Positions 20,244 to 30,597 of a stretch of DNA of 64,000 nucleotides are shown one piece after another. This stretch comes from Diaporthe sp. PMI_573. Taxonomy: Eukaryota; Ascomycota; Sordariomycetes; Diaporthales; Diaporthaceae. Every line of letters starts with the position of its first letter. Positions within the stretch are counted from its first letter, which is position 1. The stretch lies in the NCBI GenBank assembly GCA_021399435.1, contig JAJTUP010000042.1, forward strand, positions 248,001 to 312,000. The letters run 5' to 3'. The position numbers and the translations under genes were made by a program. Below the pieces are notes generated by a model. It made no database searches, was not told where the DNA came from, and saw only the letters and a program-made list of their open reading frames with translations.

Positions 20244-21869
20244 ATGGCCGCCTCGCGTAATCGAACTCGTGCACTCAGCGAGATCAACTTGGCTGACTGT
20301 CAATTTTCATTAAGGCATATCGATACCAAGAAAAGCTGGAACAAAAAAAAGAGGAGGAGCGACAATTCCGACGACGGCAATGATGATATCCCCGTTCAAG
20401 TATCTCCTTTCACACTATCCGCCGCCTTTAGCAGCTTCAAGTCCATGGATATTCACTAACGTGGTTCACCACCCAGCCGCGCATACCACCCAGCCGCGCA
20501 GTTAAAACGCTAACAAAAAACGTCTGTGCACACCCTGCTAAAACCTGCAAACTAAGCCCAATTTGGATGCAAATTTCAGGGTTAGCTTATAAGTATATAA
20601 TTAAGCTATATTTGAAATTTTAAAAAATTAGGATTTAAATAGAATTAGTTATTAACTAAAATATTAAATTTTCTATTTTTCCTTATATAACTTTTTCTAA
20701 TTAATTCTATTTAAATCCTAATTTTTTAAAATTTCAAATATAGCTTAATTATATACTTATAAGCTAACCCTGAAATTTGCATCCAAATTGGGCTTAGTTT
20801 GCAGGTTTTAGCAGGGTGTGCACAGACGTTTTTTGTTAGCGTTTTAACTGCGCGGCTGGGTGGTATGCGCGGCTGGGTGGTGAACCACGTTATAAAGTTG
20901 AGCCGAAAAAGAGGTGGTACCAGATGCCCCGTTATAATTCCTTCGTTTGTATGTATCCCGTTACGACTAGCCAGCTGGTATAACACTCTAACCCAGCTGA
21001 TGTTAGTACATGGTTGCAAATACTTAATTGACGACTATATCTTCGTCTCAAACGGGAACAGCATTGACCGCCAGAACGCTTTGGCCAACAAAGAGGAGGA
21101 ATGGGTTGCTCGCATTTTGGAGGTTCGCGCAAGCGATGAATGGCATGTCTACGCTCGTGTCTGCTGGATGTACTCGCCAGACGAGCTGCCCGAATGTACC
21201 GTCGACGGAGGGGATAACATTCATGGCCGCCAACCGTACCATGGAAAGGACGAGTTTATCGCGTCTAACCACAGTGAGTACTGGAATATAAGGGAATCGA
21301 ACGGTCCAGCACTAACCGTTTGGTACAGTGGACATCATCAATGTCCAATCAGTTACCGAGAAGGTGATAGTCAATCAATTTGTTGACGATCAAGTCCAGA
21401 GTGCGCTCTACTGGAGACAAGCCTTCAATATTCAAACCCAGGAGGTCTCAGTGAGCAACGCCGCGGATTACTGAATAAGAAACATAAACTGAAAATGTGA
21501 CAGGCCGTCAGGAAGTTCTGCATGTGTAAGCAACCCGAAAATCCTGATAGACGGATGATCGAGTGCCCTACATGTAAGGAGTGGCTCCATGAGGAGTGTC
21601 TAAAGGATCAAATCCGGAAGACAACATCCAAGACTGTCGGCATTCGAAAGATACATAAAGCTACTGGTATAAGGAGAAAGGTCTTAGGAGACAGGAGGTT
21701 GGCAAAGTCTGTCCACGTGGTCGGGCGGGGACGAAAGCCCGAGAGCCTCTTGGATGTGAGCTTGATCGTCGAGGAGAACGATTTCAATATCACAGAAAAG
21801 AGGGCAGGATGTAAGAAGAGCTGGACGGAAGAGCTCAAATGCATCGTTTGCAATAGGCATATTTGGTAG
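20244..21869 (+). pseudogene. BAH-PHD chromatin protein gene (EPR-1-like layout), split by a MITE
   Basis: Exons by splice signals: 20244-20458 plus 20893-20948 (one exon split by the MITE), 21007-21273, 21329-21450 and 21504-21869. Introns of 58, 55 and 53 nt all have GTATGT/GTGAGY donors and AG acceptors. Without the MITE and one TA, the frame is continuous and encodes 341 aa: a basic N-terminus, a BAH domain (DDYIFVSNGNSIDRQ, WVARILEVRASDEWHVYARV, WMYSPDELP), then a PHD finger (CMCKQPENPDRRMIECPTCK, WLHEEC) and a final C-x2-C in LKCIVCNRHIW. BAH-PHD proteins of this layout, such as Neurospora EPR-1, read H3K27 methylation in Polycomb-type silencing. With the MITE, the codon after ATT CAC is TAA, so the protein would stop after 71 residues unless the insert is spliced out or excised. 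Whether this is the only genomic copy cannot be seen here. Confidence 0.82.
20459..20890. mobile_element. MITE, 432 bp, perfect 189-bp inverted repeats, TA duplication
   Basis: Left arm 20459-20647 and right arm 20702-20890 are perfect complements as far as I can read, separated by a 54-nt AT-rich spacer. TA flanks both sides (20457-20458, 20891-20892). The ends start ACGTGGTTCACCACCCAGCC. TA duplication points to the Tc1/mariner/pogo group, and the first eight bases equal those of pogo element E at 49273. Perfect arms imply a recent insertion or gene-conversion homogenisation, and no RIP is evident. It has no ORF and would form a very long hairpin in RNA, a possible source of small RNA. Confidence 0.93.
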
Positions 21870-21997
21870 GATGGGTAAATCGACGTCTATACGTACAGGG
21901 CATCAAATAAAGCACAAGAATTGTGGCTGCTTTTGGGGAGTCTGCAGAGAGTTGACCCGTCTCGCCGTTTCAACGTAGTAGGGTCGTGTTAGTCTTC

Positions 21998-22262
21998 AGA
22001 GCGAATATTTGATGCCGTAAGTGCTTCCTGGCGGGCCTTATGGAAGCAATAAAGGAACTGTTTCTTCGCGATGATTGAAGAGGAATCGTGCCCTCCTTGT
22101 CGATCAAGGTGTTTCTTGAAGGCAGTCTTTAGCGAGCCGAAGACCGCGACGTCGAGGGGCTGCAGCAGATGGGAAGTATGTGCAGGTAAAAACACGATAT
22201 ACACCTTATTCTAGAAGCATTCCCACATAAAATCAATTGTTGTATGGGTGTGATGCCTGTCC
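21998..22262 (-). mobile_element. Pogo-like transposon fragment D
   Basis: Minus-strand piece of the copy A/B family: HHTHTTIDFMWECF, a TAG, then NKVYIVFLPAHTSHLLQPLD to ALTASNIRS. Both ends are truncated and there are no TIRs. The catalytic Asp in QPLDV is kept. It corresponds to about 90 codons in the middle of the endonuclease domain and lies just downstream of the BAH-PHD gene. Confidence 0.88.
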
Positions 22263-22695
22263 ATGTTTCTAGATATAAGGTGCAATGAAGTAGAGGATTG
22301 TCCGCCTGCCCTACCAAACCCGTGCACTCGAACACGCGGCTCAGGAGTGAACCAAGAGTTACCAGTGATGGAGCAGTTTGAGCCCGAGATGAAACACGGT
22401 ATTTACTCTGCAAGCTCCGACTATGCTCATATCCCACTCGGTTCTGTTTTTTATCGTCGGCTTGTCGGTCTTTATGCTCACGCCACTATACGACGGTCGA
22501 GCTTTTGACGGAGATGCTAGGGTAAGGAATATTATTCTACTCAATTTCCGTGCTAGCTTTGACTTAAACGATGCGGATAAAACTTTGACAACAAGGCTGC
22601 GATATTTTACATTGCTTTAGTTATTGGAGGAACTACTTTTGTATGGTGTTCATTCTCGTTATATCGGTTGATTGATTTGGACGGGTAGATATGAC
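22263..22695. other. Gap without a supported gene
   Basis: Short ORFs only. No recognisable element until the hAT-4 terminus near 22696. Confidence 0.4.
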
Positions 22696-23500
22696 CAGCC
22701 CTGGAATCAATCCCACCTGAACCCACTCCGCCCTTGTGTGTAGTGGATATGGAAGCCCCACCCAAATCCCTCAGTGTAGTGGGTTCAAGTGGGTGGCCCA
22801 AGATTCTAGTGTAATTGAATGGGTTTGAGTGGGTTCCTAAAATACCTAATTATAACTCTGGTGATTACCTAAATAGGAAATAGTCAATAGAATATCTACG
22901 GTAAGGCCGAACTGCTTCGTGACCTTATAGCCGGCCCTTCCACCCGCCCATTCTCGTCACGTATCACTATTGCCGCCGACAGCCCTAAGCCGCTAGCTCT
23001 AAGCAACCCACGCGCCTCTTGAGCTTCCCGTATAGAATCTGCTGTAGGCATAGTCATTAGGGCGATGTGGTCGGGCGCAAGCCTGATGATGCCCTGAAGA
23101 TGCCACGATCGTAGTGACTGGCAAATAGCAATAGTGTTGGCGTCAAGACTACCCCGGGAAGAGGAAACCATACGGCCTGCTGACGAGAATAGTCGCTCAA
23201 CTTCGGCACTCATCGCCGCCACAGAGAGGAAGTCCAGGGCCATCTGTGATAGCTGTGGGTAAATTTGCCGGCGCTCGTGCCAGTAGGTCAAGGGGTTGAC
23301 AACGGCCTCGTCTGTGGGCAGCCTATCAAACTGCCAACGCGCATACTCGTCTTGGTGACAGCCTGTAGTAGATGGCGCTGTTGGTGATGCTCTGTCTGGT
23401 GGTTCTGGCTGCTTCTGTTGTGGCGTGCGATACACACCAAATTTATCGTCGCTTAGTTGCTGGCTCGCCACGGTCATAAACAATGTTGTTATCTTTATAT
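22696..23500 (-). mobile_element. hAT-4 fragment (C-terminal end)
   Basis: Minus-strand ORF 23483-22896 holds the hAT dimerisation block (LSQMALDFLSVAAMSAEVER, then LFSSAGRMVSSSRGSLDANT). Beyond it lies a terminus-like sequence starting CAGCCCTGGAATC at 22696 with GTGGGTTCAAGTGGG-type subterminal repeats. The catalytic part is missing: homology stops near 23490, where a TPR-coding remnant starts on the other strand. The remaining ORF has no stop. Confidence 0.75.
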
Positions 23501-23539
23501 TCCTTATCCCAGACCTCTTGAATCATCGTCTTTGCAATA

Positions 23540-24555
23540 ACAATCCACAGAACCCTGACAAACTTTCCATTGGAAATAATCTCGGGTCAATCTACTTCAA
23601 TCAGAAGAAGTACACCGAGGCAAGAGACATATTGGTTCCAACATTACAGATAATGGAGCGACAAGATCACCCTCATACCATCACCTGCCAGATTAATCTA
23701 GCATGGACCTGTGTAATGCTAGACGAACTGAGTGTGGCAAAAACGCTGGCTCAGCAGATTCAAAGGTCTTTGGAAAAGAGACATAGCCGTACAGACGTTG
23801 ACGTGCTGAAAATAGAGGACCTACTTAACTACATAGCCCAGCAGCGAGAAATGTCCCCTGGAAACCGTACTGCTGCAATTCAAAGGGTTAAGGCCACTCC
23901 CTCTGTCGCCGAGGAGAATTTGCCGTCAGAGACTGACATGCGAAGGAAATACTTCCAAGGCAATATGTCGTCGAGAAGTGACCCAAGCATATTCGAGCTC
24001 CCTCCGTACAAAAAAAAAGGAGACCCACCCGTCAGCAATGAAATTGACCTTGCAAAACAATGGGTGCACGATAGCTCCGATGATCCCCTAGAGTGCACAC
24101 TGACGCCTACTGAGGTTGATGCCATTCGAGAGGTGCTTAAAAAGACAGCGACTGAAGCAGAAGTTGAGATCAATAGACTAATGAAGAAAGACTACAAACA
24201 ATTTGTGAAGGTCCGTACGCAGCTTCAATCTCTCACGGCCTTCTGGGAACGCATTATTTATGCAAAGCAACAATTTGATACCGAGGGTACACCCTTCCAC
24301 GGTGAGGATGGGATGTGTGTACAAACATGCCTCCTGGGCCTCAAAGTCCTCCCTCGGCGTGCTGGTATTGGCCTGTGGAATCCTCATAAGGCTCTGGACG
24401 TGATGCCGCGAAGTCAGGTCAAGCAAAAACAACAACGCCGAAATGTTGGTAAGAACGAGAACAGCGGAAATGTTACCATCTACTTAGATGGTGAAGACAA
24501 TAATAACAACAAATGGGATCATGACAGCGGCTCTGAAACATCAACTCGAACCTAA
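23540..24555 (+). pseudogene. TPR-repeat protein remnant (NLR-type C-terminal repeats), 5'-truncated
   Basis: An open frame whose start lies inside hAT-4 sequence. The gene-like part begins with NPDKLSIGNNLGSIYFNQKK followed by YTEARDILVPTLQIMERQDH and NLAWTCVMLDELSVAKTLAQ, tandem kinesin-light-chain-type TPR units. These are common at the C-terminus of fungal STAND/NLR proteins. A 250-residue polar tail with basic and acidic patches follows, which I do not recognise. The N-terminal effector and NACHT/NB-ARC parts, if they existed, were lost at the hAT-4 junction. The frame has no stops, so the tail may still be expressed. Confidence 0.6.
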
Positions 24556-24560
24556 GCTCG

Positions 24561-24853
24561 ATGGAGGAATGTATTTACACCTCATACGGGATCGAGGTCC
24601 CGGCCCGCAAAGATGTGGATCCGTTCCCGTTCGAGACCCACAGCCGCAACGCATACGATCTCGAGTGCTTGATGCTGCTCTTCCTGCAGGCAAATGTGAC
24701 GGCGCTCGCGCAGAACCTGGGAGAAAAACCTGGGAGCACGTATTCTCAGCCATGAGCCAGGCTGCGGACGCGGCGGACTACATGACATTTCTACTCTGGA
24801 CCAGAGCGCAGCGGCAAAAGGGTTCATTTTCCGCCCTAGCGGACCCACCCTGA
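24561..24853 (+). pseudogene. Frameshifted coding remnant, unrecognised
   Basis: Two frames give one continuous protein-like reading: YGIEVPARKDVDPFPFETHS to TALAQNLG, then in the next frame KTWEHVFSAMSQAADAADYM to ALADPP. The switch occurs at a short local duplication (aacctgggag twice, 24715-24740), which would explain the frameshift. No family recognised. Confidence 0.35.
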
Positions 24854-25598
24854 AGTGTGTAAGAAGGGTTCCTTTTTAGGCCCGCCTTTTCTCCCCTGTA
24901 GAGTTCATTACAGGGCTAGGGTTCATTTGAAGGGTTCATTTAATTGATTGGTTCAAGATATGAGGGTTAGGGCGGTACAATCGCCGCGATGCGAGAGCCC
25001 CCCGGGTGCCCCGTCTCGGTGGTCTTTGTGCATGAGCTCAGGGCTGCTGAAGAGCAGTCAGAAGGCTGAGCAGACAGCAGACAGACCAATAAACAGTTGA
25101 TAAAAAAACACAGTGTGGCCGAAGCCAAAGGATAGTAGAAGAACCATGAAATTAAGTTTGCATCCATTTTGTGAGCACGGCGTTTACACTGAGGGCAATG
25201 CCTTCAGGGTCAACTTTGTGGGGGCGGGCTTGGACGGCGAGGGTACTGACGCCAGGGATTGCGTAGAGGAAGGATACGGCCCCGGAATCTCATTGGCTGC
25301 AGCTGCTTAGTAAGGTGATTGTGTGCCCCCTCTGAATATGGTTGTACGAATCTCCGATCTCTTATTTAGGCCGGTTGGGGCTCCCAGGCCAACGCACAGG
25401 CTCGCCACGAATTACCGAGCATAGCCTTCTTCAAACGTTCTTTTTCAAACAAATCCCTCCTATAGTATGGCGCATTCCGTTCAAACTTCATTGTCGAAGG
25501 TTAGAATTCAATCACATTGTTCCCAGAAACTTACCAGGTAACGCCCTTGAAACTGTAAGAAGACTACCAGCTAAACATATCCCTCTTACAGCACCAAC
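24854..25598. other. Gap, possible 5' region of the small gene at 25599
   Basis: No gene supported. 24880-24970 has several GGGTTCATT/GGGTTAGGG motifs, too irregular for a telomere tract. An intron-like segment (GTAACG...TTACAG) immediately before 25599 suggests a spliced 5' UTR. Confidence 0.35.
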
Positions 25599-25820
25599 AT
25601 GTCATACCAAAACTCTGCGTCCGGTTCCGGAACTTCGAGGCCCTCGCCGCAAGGCGGTGCCCAGAACAACTGGAACGAGGTCCTCCGCTACTCCTCCCCC
25701 ATCGGTGTGGTCAAGTCGAACATCGTCTACGGGGTTTACAACGCTTCTTCCTCGCAGGGCGACCAGGTTTCCTCTTCCTCCTCGTCCTCGCACGGCCCCG
25801 CTTCCAACAGGCCGCGATAA
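25599..25820 (+). CDS. Small Ser/Gln-rich protein, 73 aa
   Basis: A complete 73-codon ORF with strongly C-ending codons, unlike the AT-rich surroundings and typical of an expressed fungal gene. The product is polar, with a short hydrophobic strand (SSPIGVVKSNIVYGVY) and a poly-Ser run; no signal peptide. The ATG follows a good intron acceptor (tcttacagcaccaac), consistent with a 5' UTR intron. I do not know a family for it. Confidence 0.5.
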   Translation: MSYQNSASGSGTSRPSPQGGAQNNWNEVLRYSSPIGVVKSNIVYGVYNASSSQGDQVSSSSSSSHGPASNRPR

Positions 25821-26641
25821 AGGCACAGATGGCAGATGGATAGTTAAAATATGTATGAGTACTTATCTAGCTCTGTACTCGCGTATAGATGACTGTTGAC
25901 CATCCAAAAGTCGTCAAGTGTCTGCCTTCAGAAGTTTAATACGGATGTCTTCACTAGACATATCACTCGCGTGAGGCACAGGCTCATAACGCTTGACGTA
26001 GTTAAGGCTGACAAGGGTCCAGCCAAACGAGGCGGTGTCCGCCCATCCTCGGACGAAGCCGCCAAGCCACTCAAACATGCGCGGGATGAGGTTGGTGAAG
26101 ACGAGAATGGACGCGCGATGCTACCAAAACGCACACGCTGCAACAAGAGCTCGGTGGATGAGAAGGTGAAGGGAGATGAAGAATACAGTTGTTAGCAAAC
26201 GAATGCAGGCACGAAACGATACCGAATCGGCCTCCGCTACCCAAAGTGTCAGTCGAAAAGGGCCATCGCCCAGTGCAAATACATCTGTTATATTGAATGA
26301 TTACCTTGACTCCGGCCGCATCTACATAGGCACTCAAGCAATTCGGTTCTTTATGGACAGCTCCAATCGCCTAGTGAAGCCATATCCGGTGTTAATGTCA
26401 CACAGAACTCACGTGGTCAGGTAGTGGACTTGCAGTACACCTATCATATATTGCCATTAGGGCCGTCCCGACCCTAACCCGTGCTGAGACCGATAAGGCC
26501 CTTATCTGAAAATTTCCCACTCCGGGAATTTAAGCGCGACCCTCGAACGCACTTGCACTGCAGCAGCAGCAACAACATCAACAACTTCCTTTTTACAACT
26601 CTTTTCACACATCCTCTACACGTATCGGAGCGGGCGACACT
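25821..26641. other. Gap, weak ORF only
   Basis: A 99-codon plus-strand ORF at 25896-26195 has a basic, natural-looking middle part (KRGGVRPSSDEAAKPLKHAR) but no domain. The end of the gap (26560-26640) is rich in CAACA/CAGCAG and CT, as in fungal 5' UTRs, and serves the gene at 26642. Confidence 0.35.
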
Positions 26642-28015
26642 ATGATCGAATCCTCAGGCAATCCATTCTTGCTGAGCGCCGAGGAAATGTCTCCGGTAGA
26701 AAAGCTACCGTGCACGGCCCCCGGCTGCAAAGAGTCTGTTGCCAGCGGCTATCCAGCATGTCCTTTTCACCTTCGTGGTGCCGTCTCACCCGATTTGTAT
26801 AAAAGCATCGACAAACAGCATCCTTCAGACCCATCGTACCTAAACAGGAGTCGCACAGCAGGAGCAGTGGACGCAGAGATTACTGCAAGAAAGTCTGTTG
26901 CAGCCAGACCAGCCTTCTTGTCTACGGCTTCAAAAGCAAAGTGCACTAAGACCAGTGTCAGCAGCCGACCTACATTGAATCAAAGTATTCACAAAGGCTC
27001 TCATTTCACAATAAACTCGTTTATATTGCGAAAGGTTCACCCAGAGCCTCCAAGGAGTCCTTCAGGGAAGAAAAGGCGTATAGCCTCTCCAGAAACTGGC
27101 GGGCCTAACCCAAGGGTTTTGAAACGAAAACTCGATACGAGGAACCCATCAAATGGCAGTCTGACCGTCCCAAACTCTGGCTTCCCCTTGCCAAATGGAA
27201 ACCGCCGTTTCTCATATCCAGCCAGGGATCAAAGGAAGACAGCAGAGCAGACGACTCGATTTGATACAAACCAAACTCAGGGCCCACTTAATGATGGTGG
27301 TCTTGATTTCGGACCTGTTACAATCGCACATGGAGATGGAAGCAACAACCATCCTCGGAAAGCTGGACTCAGAGTTTCGTTCGCGGAGCCGACCATCCTG
27401 GACAGCGCTAACATGCGCCCATCAAGCACAAGGGACAAAATAGGTTGGAAGCAGCGCCGCGATCCAGGGCCCGTAAAGGCGAGAAAGGATCAACAGACTC
27501 CAAGCTCCGCCTATGGAGGACTGCAGCCAGCCATACGGATTCCACCCCTTGAGAAGCAGCGGCAACACCTGGCGCGGACCCACGACACTTCTGCTTTTGA
27601 CAAAATTATTTACAGACAAGAGGGTTCTTCTCAACCACCTCTGGGAGTTGCAGTACCGCCAGAGCACTCGCTACAGAAGCGAGGAAACGTCTTCTACGGA
27701 CACATAAACCCGCGCACACACTGGACACAGCAGCGCTCTTGTGAATGGCACGAGAGGAAGTTGACCGAGATCAAAGGTCGAGGAGGACGCAAAGCCAACT
27801 TTGGAAAAGCAGCGAGACGAATGAAAGATCAGAGACTGAGTGAGAACCCCAAGGCGTGGGAAGAAAACTTGCCAGATCGCGTCCGCAACGATGAGGCTTG
27901 GTTGAGTGCGATGCGATACCATCACAACCGAGGACACCGTTACCAGCCCAATAGAACATCCCGGGATGGCGATAAAGTGTCCAAGATTACGAAGAAGCGC
28001 ACTTATCGAAGATGA
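26642..28015 (+). CDS. Hypothetical basic protein, 457 aa, with N-terminal Cys/His motif
   Basis: Intact ORF. Residues 24-42 have a zinc-knuckle-like spacing (C-x4-C, then C-x2-H: CTAPGCKESVASGYPACPFH). The long middle is disordered and basic, with several Pro/Arg/Lys-rich nuclear-signal-like clusters (GKKRRIASP). The last 100 residues are denser and probably folded (KGRGGRKANFGKAARRMKD, AWLSAMRYHHNRGHRY). A CAACA-rich 5' leader supports the chosen ATG. Function unknown; the composition suggests a nucleic-acid or chromatin role, which is inference. No RIP-type stops. Confidence 0.65.
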   Translation: MIESSGNPFLLSAEEMSPVEKLPCTAPGCKESVASGYPACPFHLRGAVSPDLYKSIDKQHPSDPSYLNRSRTAGAVDAEITARKSVAARPAFLSTASKAKCTKTSVSSRPTLNQSIHKGSHFTINSFILRKVHPEPPRSPSGKKRRIASPETGGPNPRVLKRKLDTRNPSNGSLTVPNSGFPLPNGNRRFSYPARDQRKTAEQTTRFDTNQTQGPLNDGGLDFGPVTIAHGDGSNNHPRKAGLRVSFAEPTILDSANMRPSSTRDKIGWKQRRDPGPVKARKDQQTPSSAYGGLQPAIRIPPLEKQRQHLARTHDTSAFDKIIYRQEGSSQPPLGVAVPPEHSLQKRGNVFYGHINPRTHWTQQRSCEWHERKLTEIKGRGGRKANFGKAARRMKDQRLSENPKAWEENLPDRVRNDEAWLSAMRYHHNRGHRYQPNRTSRDGDKVSKITKKRTYRR

Positions 28016-28189
28016 AACCAAGTTACAGTACCGAGTATGCTGTATTTGTTTAGCCCCTAGAAACACTTCAACGTAAGTGAATTGCACTTAACGAAACCAA
28101 ATGGCAAAAAGATTTGCAATGCAAATTCTAGTATTCCTTCCTATTGATCCGAGCCAACTCAATCAGCCGCTAATAAACAATCCAGCCAC

Positions 28190-28641
28190 ATGTGGTGGAG
28201 GCTATCGATTTCATCACAACAGAGAACCCCCAGCTGCCCCCATGGCTCATGGTGTAGTGGATTCCGCTCGACCTTTCCAACTTTGAGGTTGACGGGGCCA
28301 TCTACCCCACACTGTTGCTGCAAATATGCCTGGGGCTCGAGCATATACATTCGAAAGGGATTGTACACCGGGACTTGAAGCCGGGCAATATCCTTCTCCA
28401 CGTGGAACAACAGAGTCTGGCTGCGAAAATCGCTGACTTCGGGAAGGCGAAGCGCAATGCGGACGTCATGACCACCTTCACAGGAACAGGGCATTACATA
28501 TCTCCCGAGCTGTTGAACCTCCCCTTAGCCAACACCAGTGCCGTCGACATGTGGTCTTTAGGGATGATCCCGCTTAAGCTCGTCACCAGCTGGAAACCTG
28601 CATCATCTTTGCCCTGGAAGCTTTTTAGAGTTTTGAATTAA
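28190..28641 (+). pseudogene. Ser/Thr protein kinase fragment
   Basis: The C-terminal half of a kinase domain: alpha-E and catalytic loop (LEHIHSKGIVHRDLKPGNIL), the DFG-type Mg motif (AKIADFGKAK), and the P+1/APE region (GTGHYISPELL), then VDMWSLGMI. About 40 residues upstream in the same frame (VVEAIDFITTENPQLPPWLM) precede a TAG, so the N-lobe side is broken, and the glycine loop and VAIK Lys are absent. It ends at TAA 28641 before the last helices. The pattern fits a decayed copy of a fungal kinase, possibly once the effector of a larger protein. Confidence 0.8.
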
Positions 28642-29348
28642 GAAAACTATGTTTAGGTTGAGAGTGGTAGACTTGGGACATCACTTGTGTAGTTATGCAA
28701 ATTCGGACATCCATTAGTTAGAAATATTGTAAAAAGGCAACTAGGCTTTGTGGAGAAAGGGGTTTACTGTTTGCTCTGTTTCAGGAGATACGAGAAATCT
28801 TGCTCGTAATTACACTTTCACAATTCGTCATTAGCGAAGCTTCGTAATGACGGCCACTGATCAGGTTTTTCTAAAGTGTCCATGGTTGGCAATATTGATA
28901 CAATATCTCGAAGTTAACTTTTACTATATTACGCTGGACCTGCAGGTACTACCATACTGTCAGCCACGTCTCAAAATAATGTCTTCGAATTCGTCTTCGA
29001 GTTTAGGATATGTGTCAGCTAGCTAGCAGACTTCGCGGCTACGTCTAAATCATCCTTGATGTAGATGATTTCCTCATCACCCACAGAGAGGGCCAGCCAA
29101 GGAGCAATAGACAAGCTCAGCTAGCACAGAAATCTCATTGCGAGGGGATTTATGACGGACTAGGATGGTGGAAGGCAATCTGCAGGCAAAGGACACTCGG
29201 GATGAGGGTGGTAGCTGTGCAACACTCGGCCCGGCGCAGTGGGAAGTAAGTGCTAAGAGAGAGAGGGCTAGAATGACAAGTTGAGTAATGTGAGTAAGCC
29301 TATACGTACGTTGTACGGGTGCATCCTTCGCCACGCAAGGCGACTTCT
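28642..29348. other. Gap without a supported gene
   Basis: AT-rich, no ORF with recognisable features. The right part should hold the 3' UTR of the minus-strand gene at 29349-29828. Confidence 0.45.
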
Positions 29349-29828
29349 TCACTCGACGGCTTCGGCGATGGGTGTCATGGCTGCGAGCTTGGATCGCTGA
29401 CTCGAGGCCTTCTTGGAGCTCGACTTGCGCTGCTTGTGGGCCTTGGCGGCCTGTAGCCTCTGCTGCTTCTCAGCCATGACGGAGCGCACGAGCTCTCGTC
29501 GGCGGAGAGCCCGCTCGCGCCTCATCTCCTCGAGCTCAGCGCCGCCCATGTGGCGCACTGGGGCGGGGCTTGGTGATTGGATGCCGGATCCGTAGCTGGA
29601 GACCGAGTGGGCGTCCTCGTCGACAAAGACGGGCTCTGAGATGAAGAGTAGGTCCTCGTTAGAGATGTAGGATGTCGCTCGGAGCTGTTCACCTCCCTGC
29701 TCGCTCAGCGAAACCCGCCGTGGCCAGCTTGGGAATGCGCAGGACTCGTTGAGGTATGAGGTGTAACATGCACTGCGCGGCGATGGGATCTCCATCGGCG
29801 ACGAGGAGCTGTATGACCGGTAGGGCAT
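29349..29828 (-). CDS. Conserved fungal hypothetical protein, 159 aa
   Basis: Starts at the ATG at 29828 (MPYRSYSSSSPMEIPSPRSA). A longer in-frame start at 29930 would add 34 residues of poorer composition. The N-terminal half is Ser/Pro-rich; the middle is acidic (ISNEDLLFISEPVFVDEDAH). A long charged helix (GGAELEEMRRERALRRRELV) leads to a Lys/Ser-rich tail ending AAMTPIAEAVE. The motif order recalls a family widely conserved in Pezizomycotina with no known role. Codon use is GC-rich and clean, so this looks like a genuine core gene inside the repeat-rich window. Predicted soluble, probably with a coiled coil. Confidence 0.65.
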   Translation of the reverse strand: MPYRSYSSSSPMEIPSPRSACYTSYLNESCAFPSWPRRVSLSEQGGEQLRATSYISNEDLLFISEPVFVDEDAHSVSSYGSGIQSPSPAPVRHMGGAELEEMRRERALRRRELVRSVMAEKQQRLQAAKAHKQRKSSSKKASSQRSKLAAMTPIAEAVE

Positions 29829-30294
29829 TGTGAGAGGTATCGTGGGTGTGGAGAGAGTGCTCCGACGCGGTATCTTGTGATTTGGGCCTGGAAATGAATG
29901 CTTAAAATATGGTTCAGTTGAAGTGTGCAACTAATCGAAAGTGAAAAAGTAAGAAATTGAATAATAAGAAACGATTTTGGATTCAATCCTTCACCGAGGA
30001 CTGTTCTACCTTTGGGATTTTCTTGTTGATCCCAGCGACCTAACTAGGTTGGTCACAGCCAATCCTTTATTTCCTAATTTAATAATCCTTGATCACAAAG
30101 GCAGTAGAACAGACGCTCAACGACACAAACCTCACGGTATCAAATCCTAGAATAAAATTATTTTGAAATACAAAACGGCATCCCAATACAATGCATCCTA
30201 CTACAGTATCTGGCCCTCTCTGTTTAGTTGCCCTCGGACGTGGAGAGCTTACCGAAGTATGGTGGGCCCAGGATGACGAACGTTCGGGGTTAGC
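29829..30294. other. Gap; upstream region of the 159-aa gene
   Basis: No gene supported. Contains AT-rich sequence and presumably the promoter of the minus-strand gene. Confidence 0.4.
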
Positions 30295-30597
30295 ATGACG
30301 ATTCTATATGGTGAGGAACACCTTGCTTTCTTAAGGCGGCAGGATGAGATCTCGAAATCTACCAATGACGCCTCCTTGTTTTACTGGCAGGCTGGGCCCC
30401 ATACAGCTCAAGAATACCGAGGCCTTCTCGCTCACTCCCCAGCTAAGTTTAGTCATTTTGCCACCGTCTCTCCAATTCCGCCCTTACGCATCCATGGAGA
30501 CGTGCAATTGACCAGCGCAGGCGTGGTCATTAAGGATGTGTCCGTCAGTTACAGCTTTGGCTCCAATATCGTGTTGCCGCTCTACTCTTGTATCTAA
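30295..30597 (+). pseudogene. HET-domain-type protein remnant (post-HET segment)
   Basis: The 100-codon ORF matches the segment that commonly follows the HET domain in fungal incompatibility proteins: ILYGEEHLAFLRRQDEISKS, ASLFYWQAG, GLLAHSPAKF, and GDVQLTSAGVVI. The HET domain itself is absent upstream, where the frame is closed by a TGA, and the ORF ends soon after. HET proteins trigger allorecognition cell death; this piece alone would be inactive. Assignment rests on the order of these short motifs. Confidence 0.5.

Noticed and set aside
24880..24970. GGGTTAGGG-like motifs suggesting an interstitial telomere repeat
   Set aside because: Copies are isolated and irregular; no run of two or more TTAGGG units.
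26071..26337. Minus-strand ORF rich in Ser/His
   Set aside because: Composition looks random and it overlaps a slightly better plus-strand ORF; neither could be supported.
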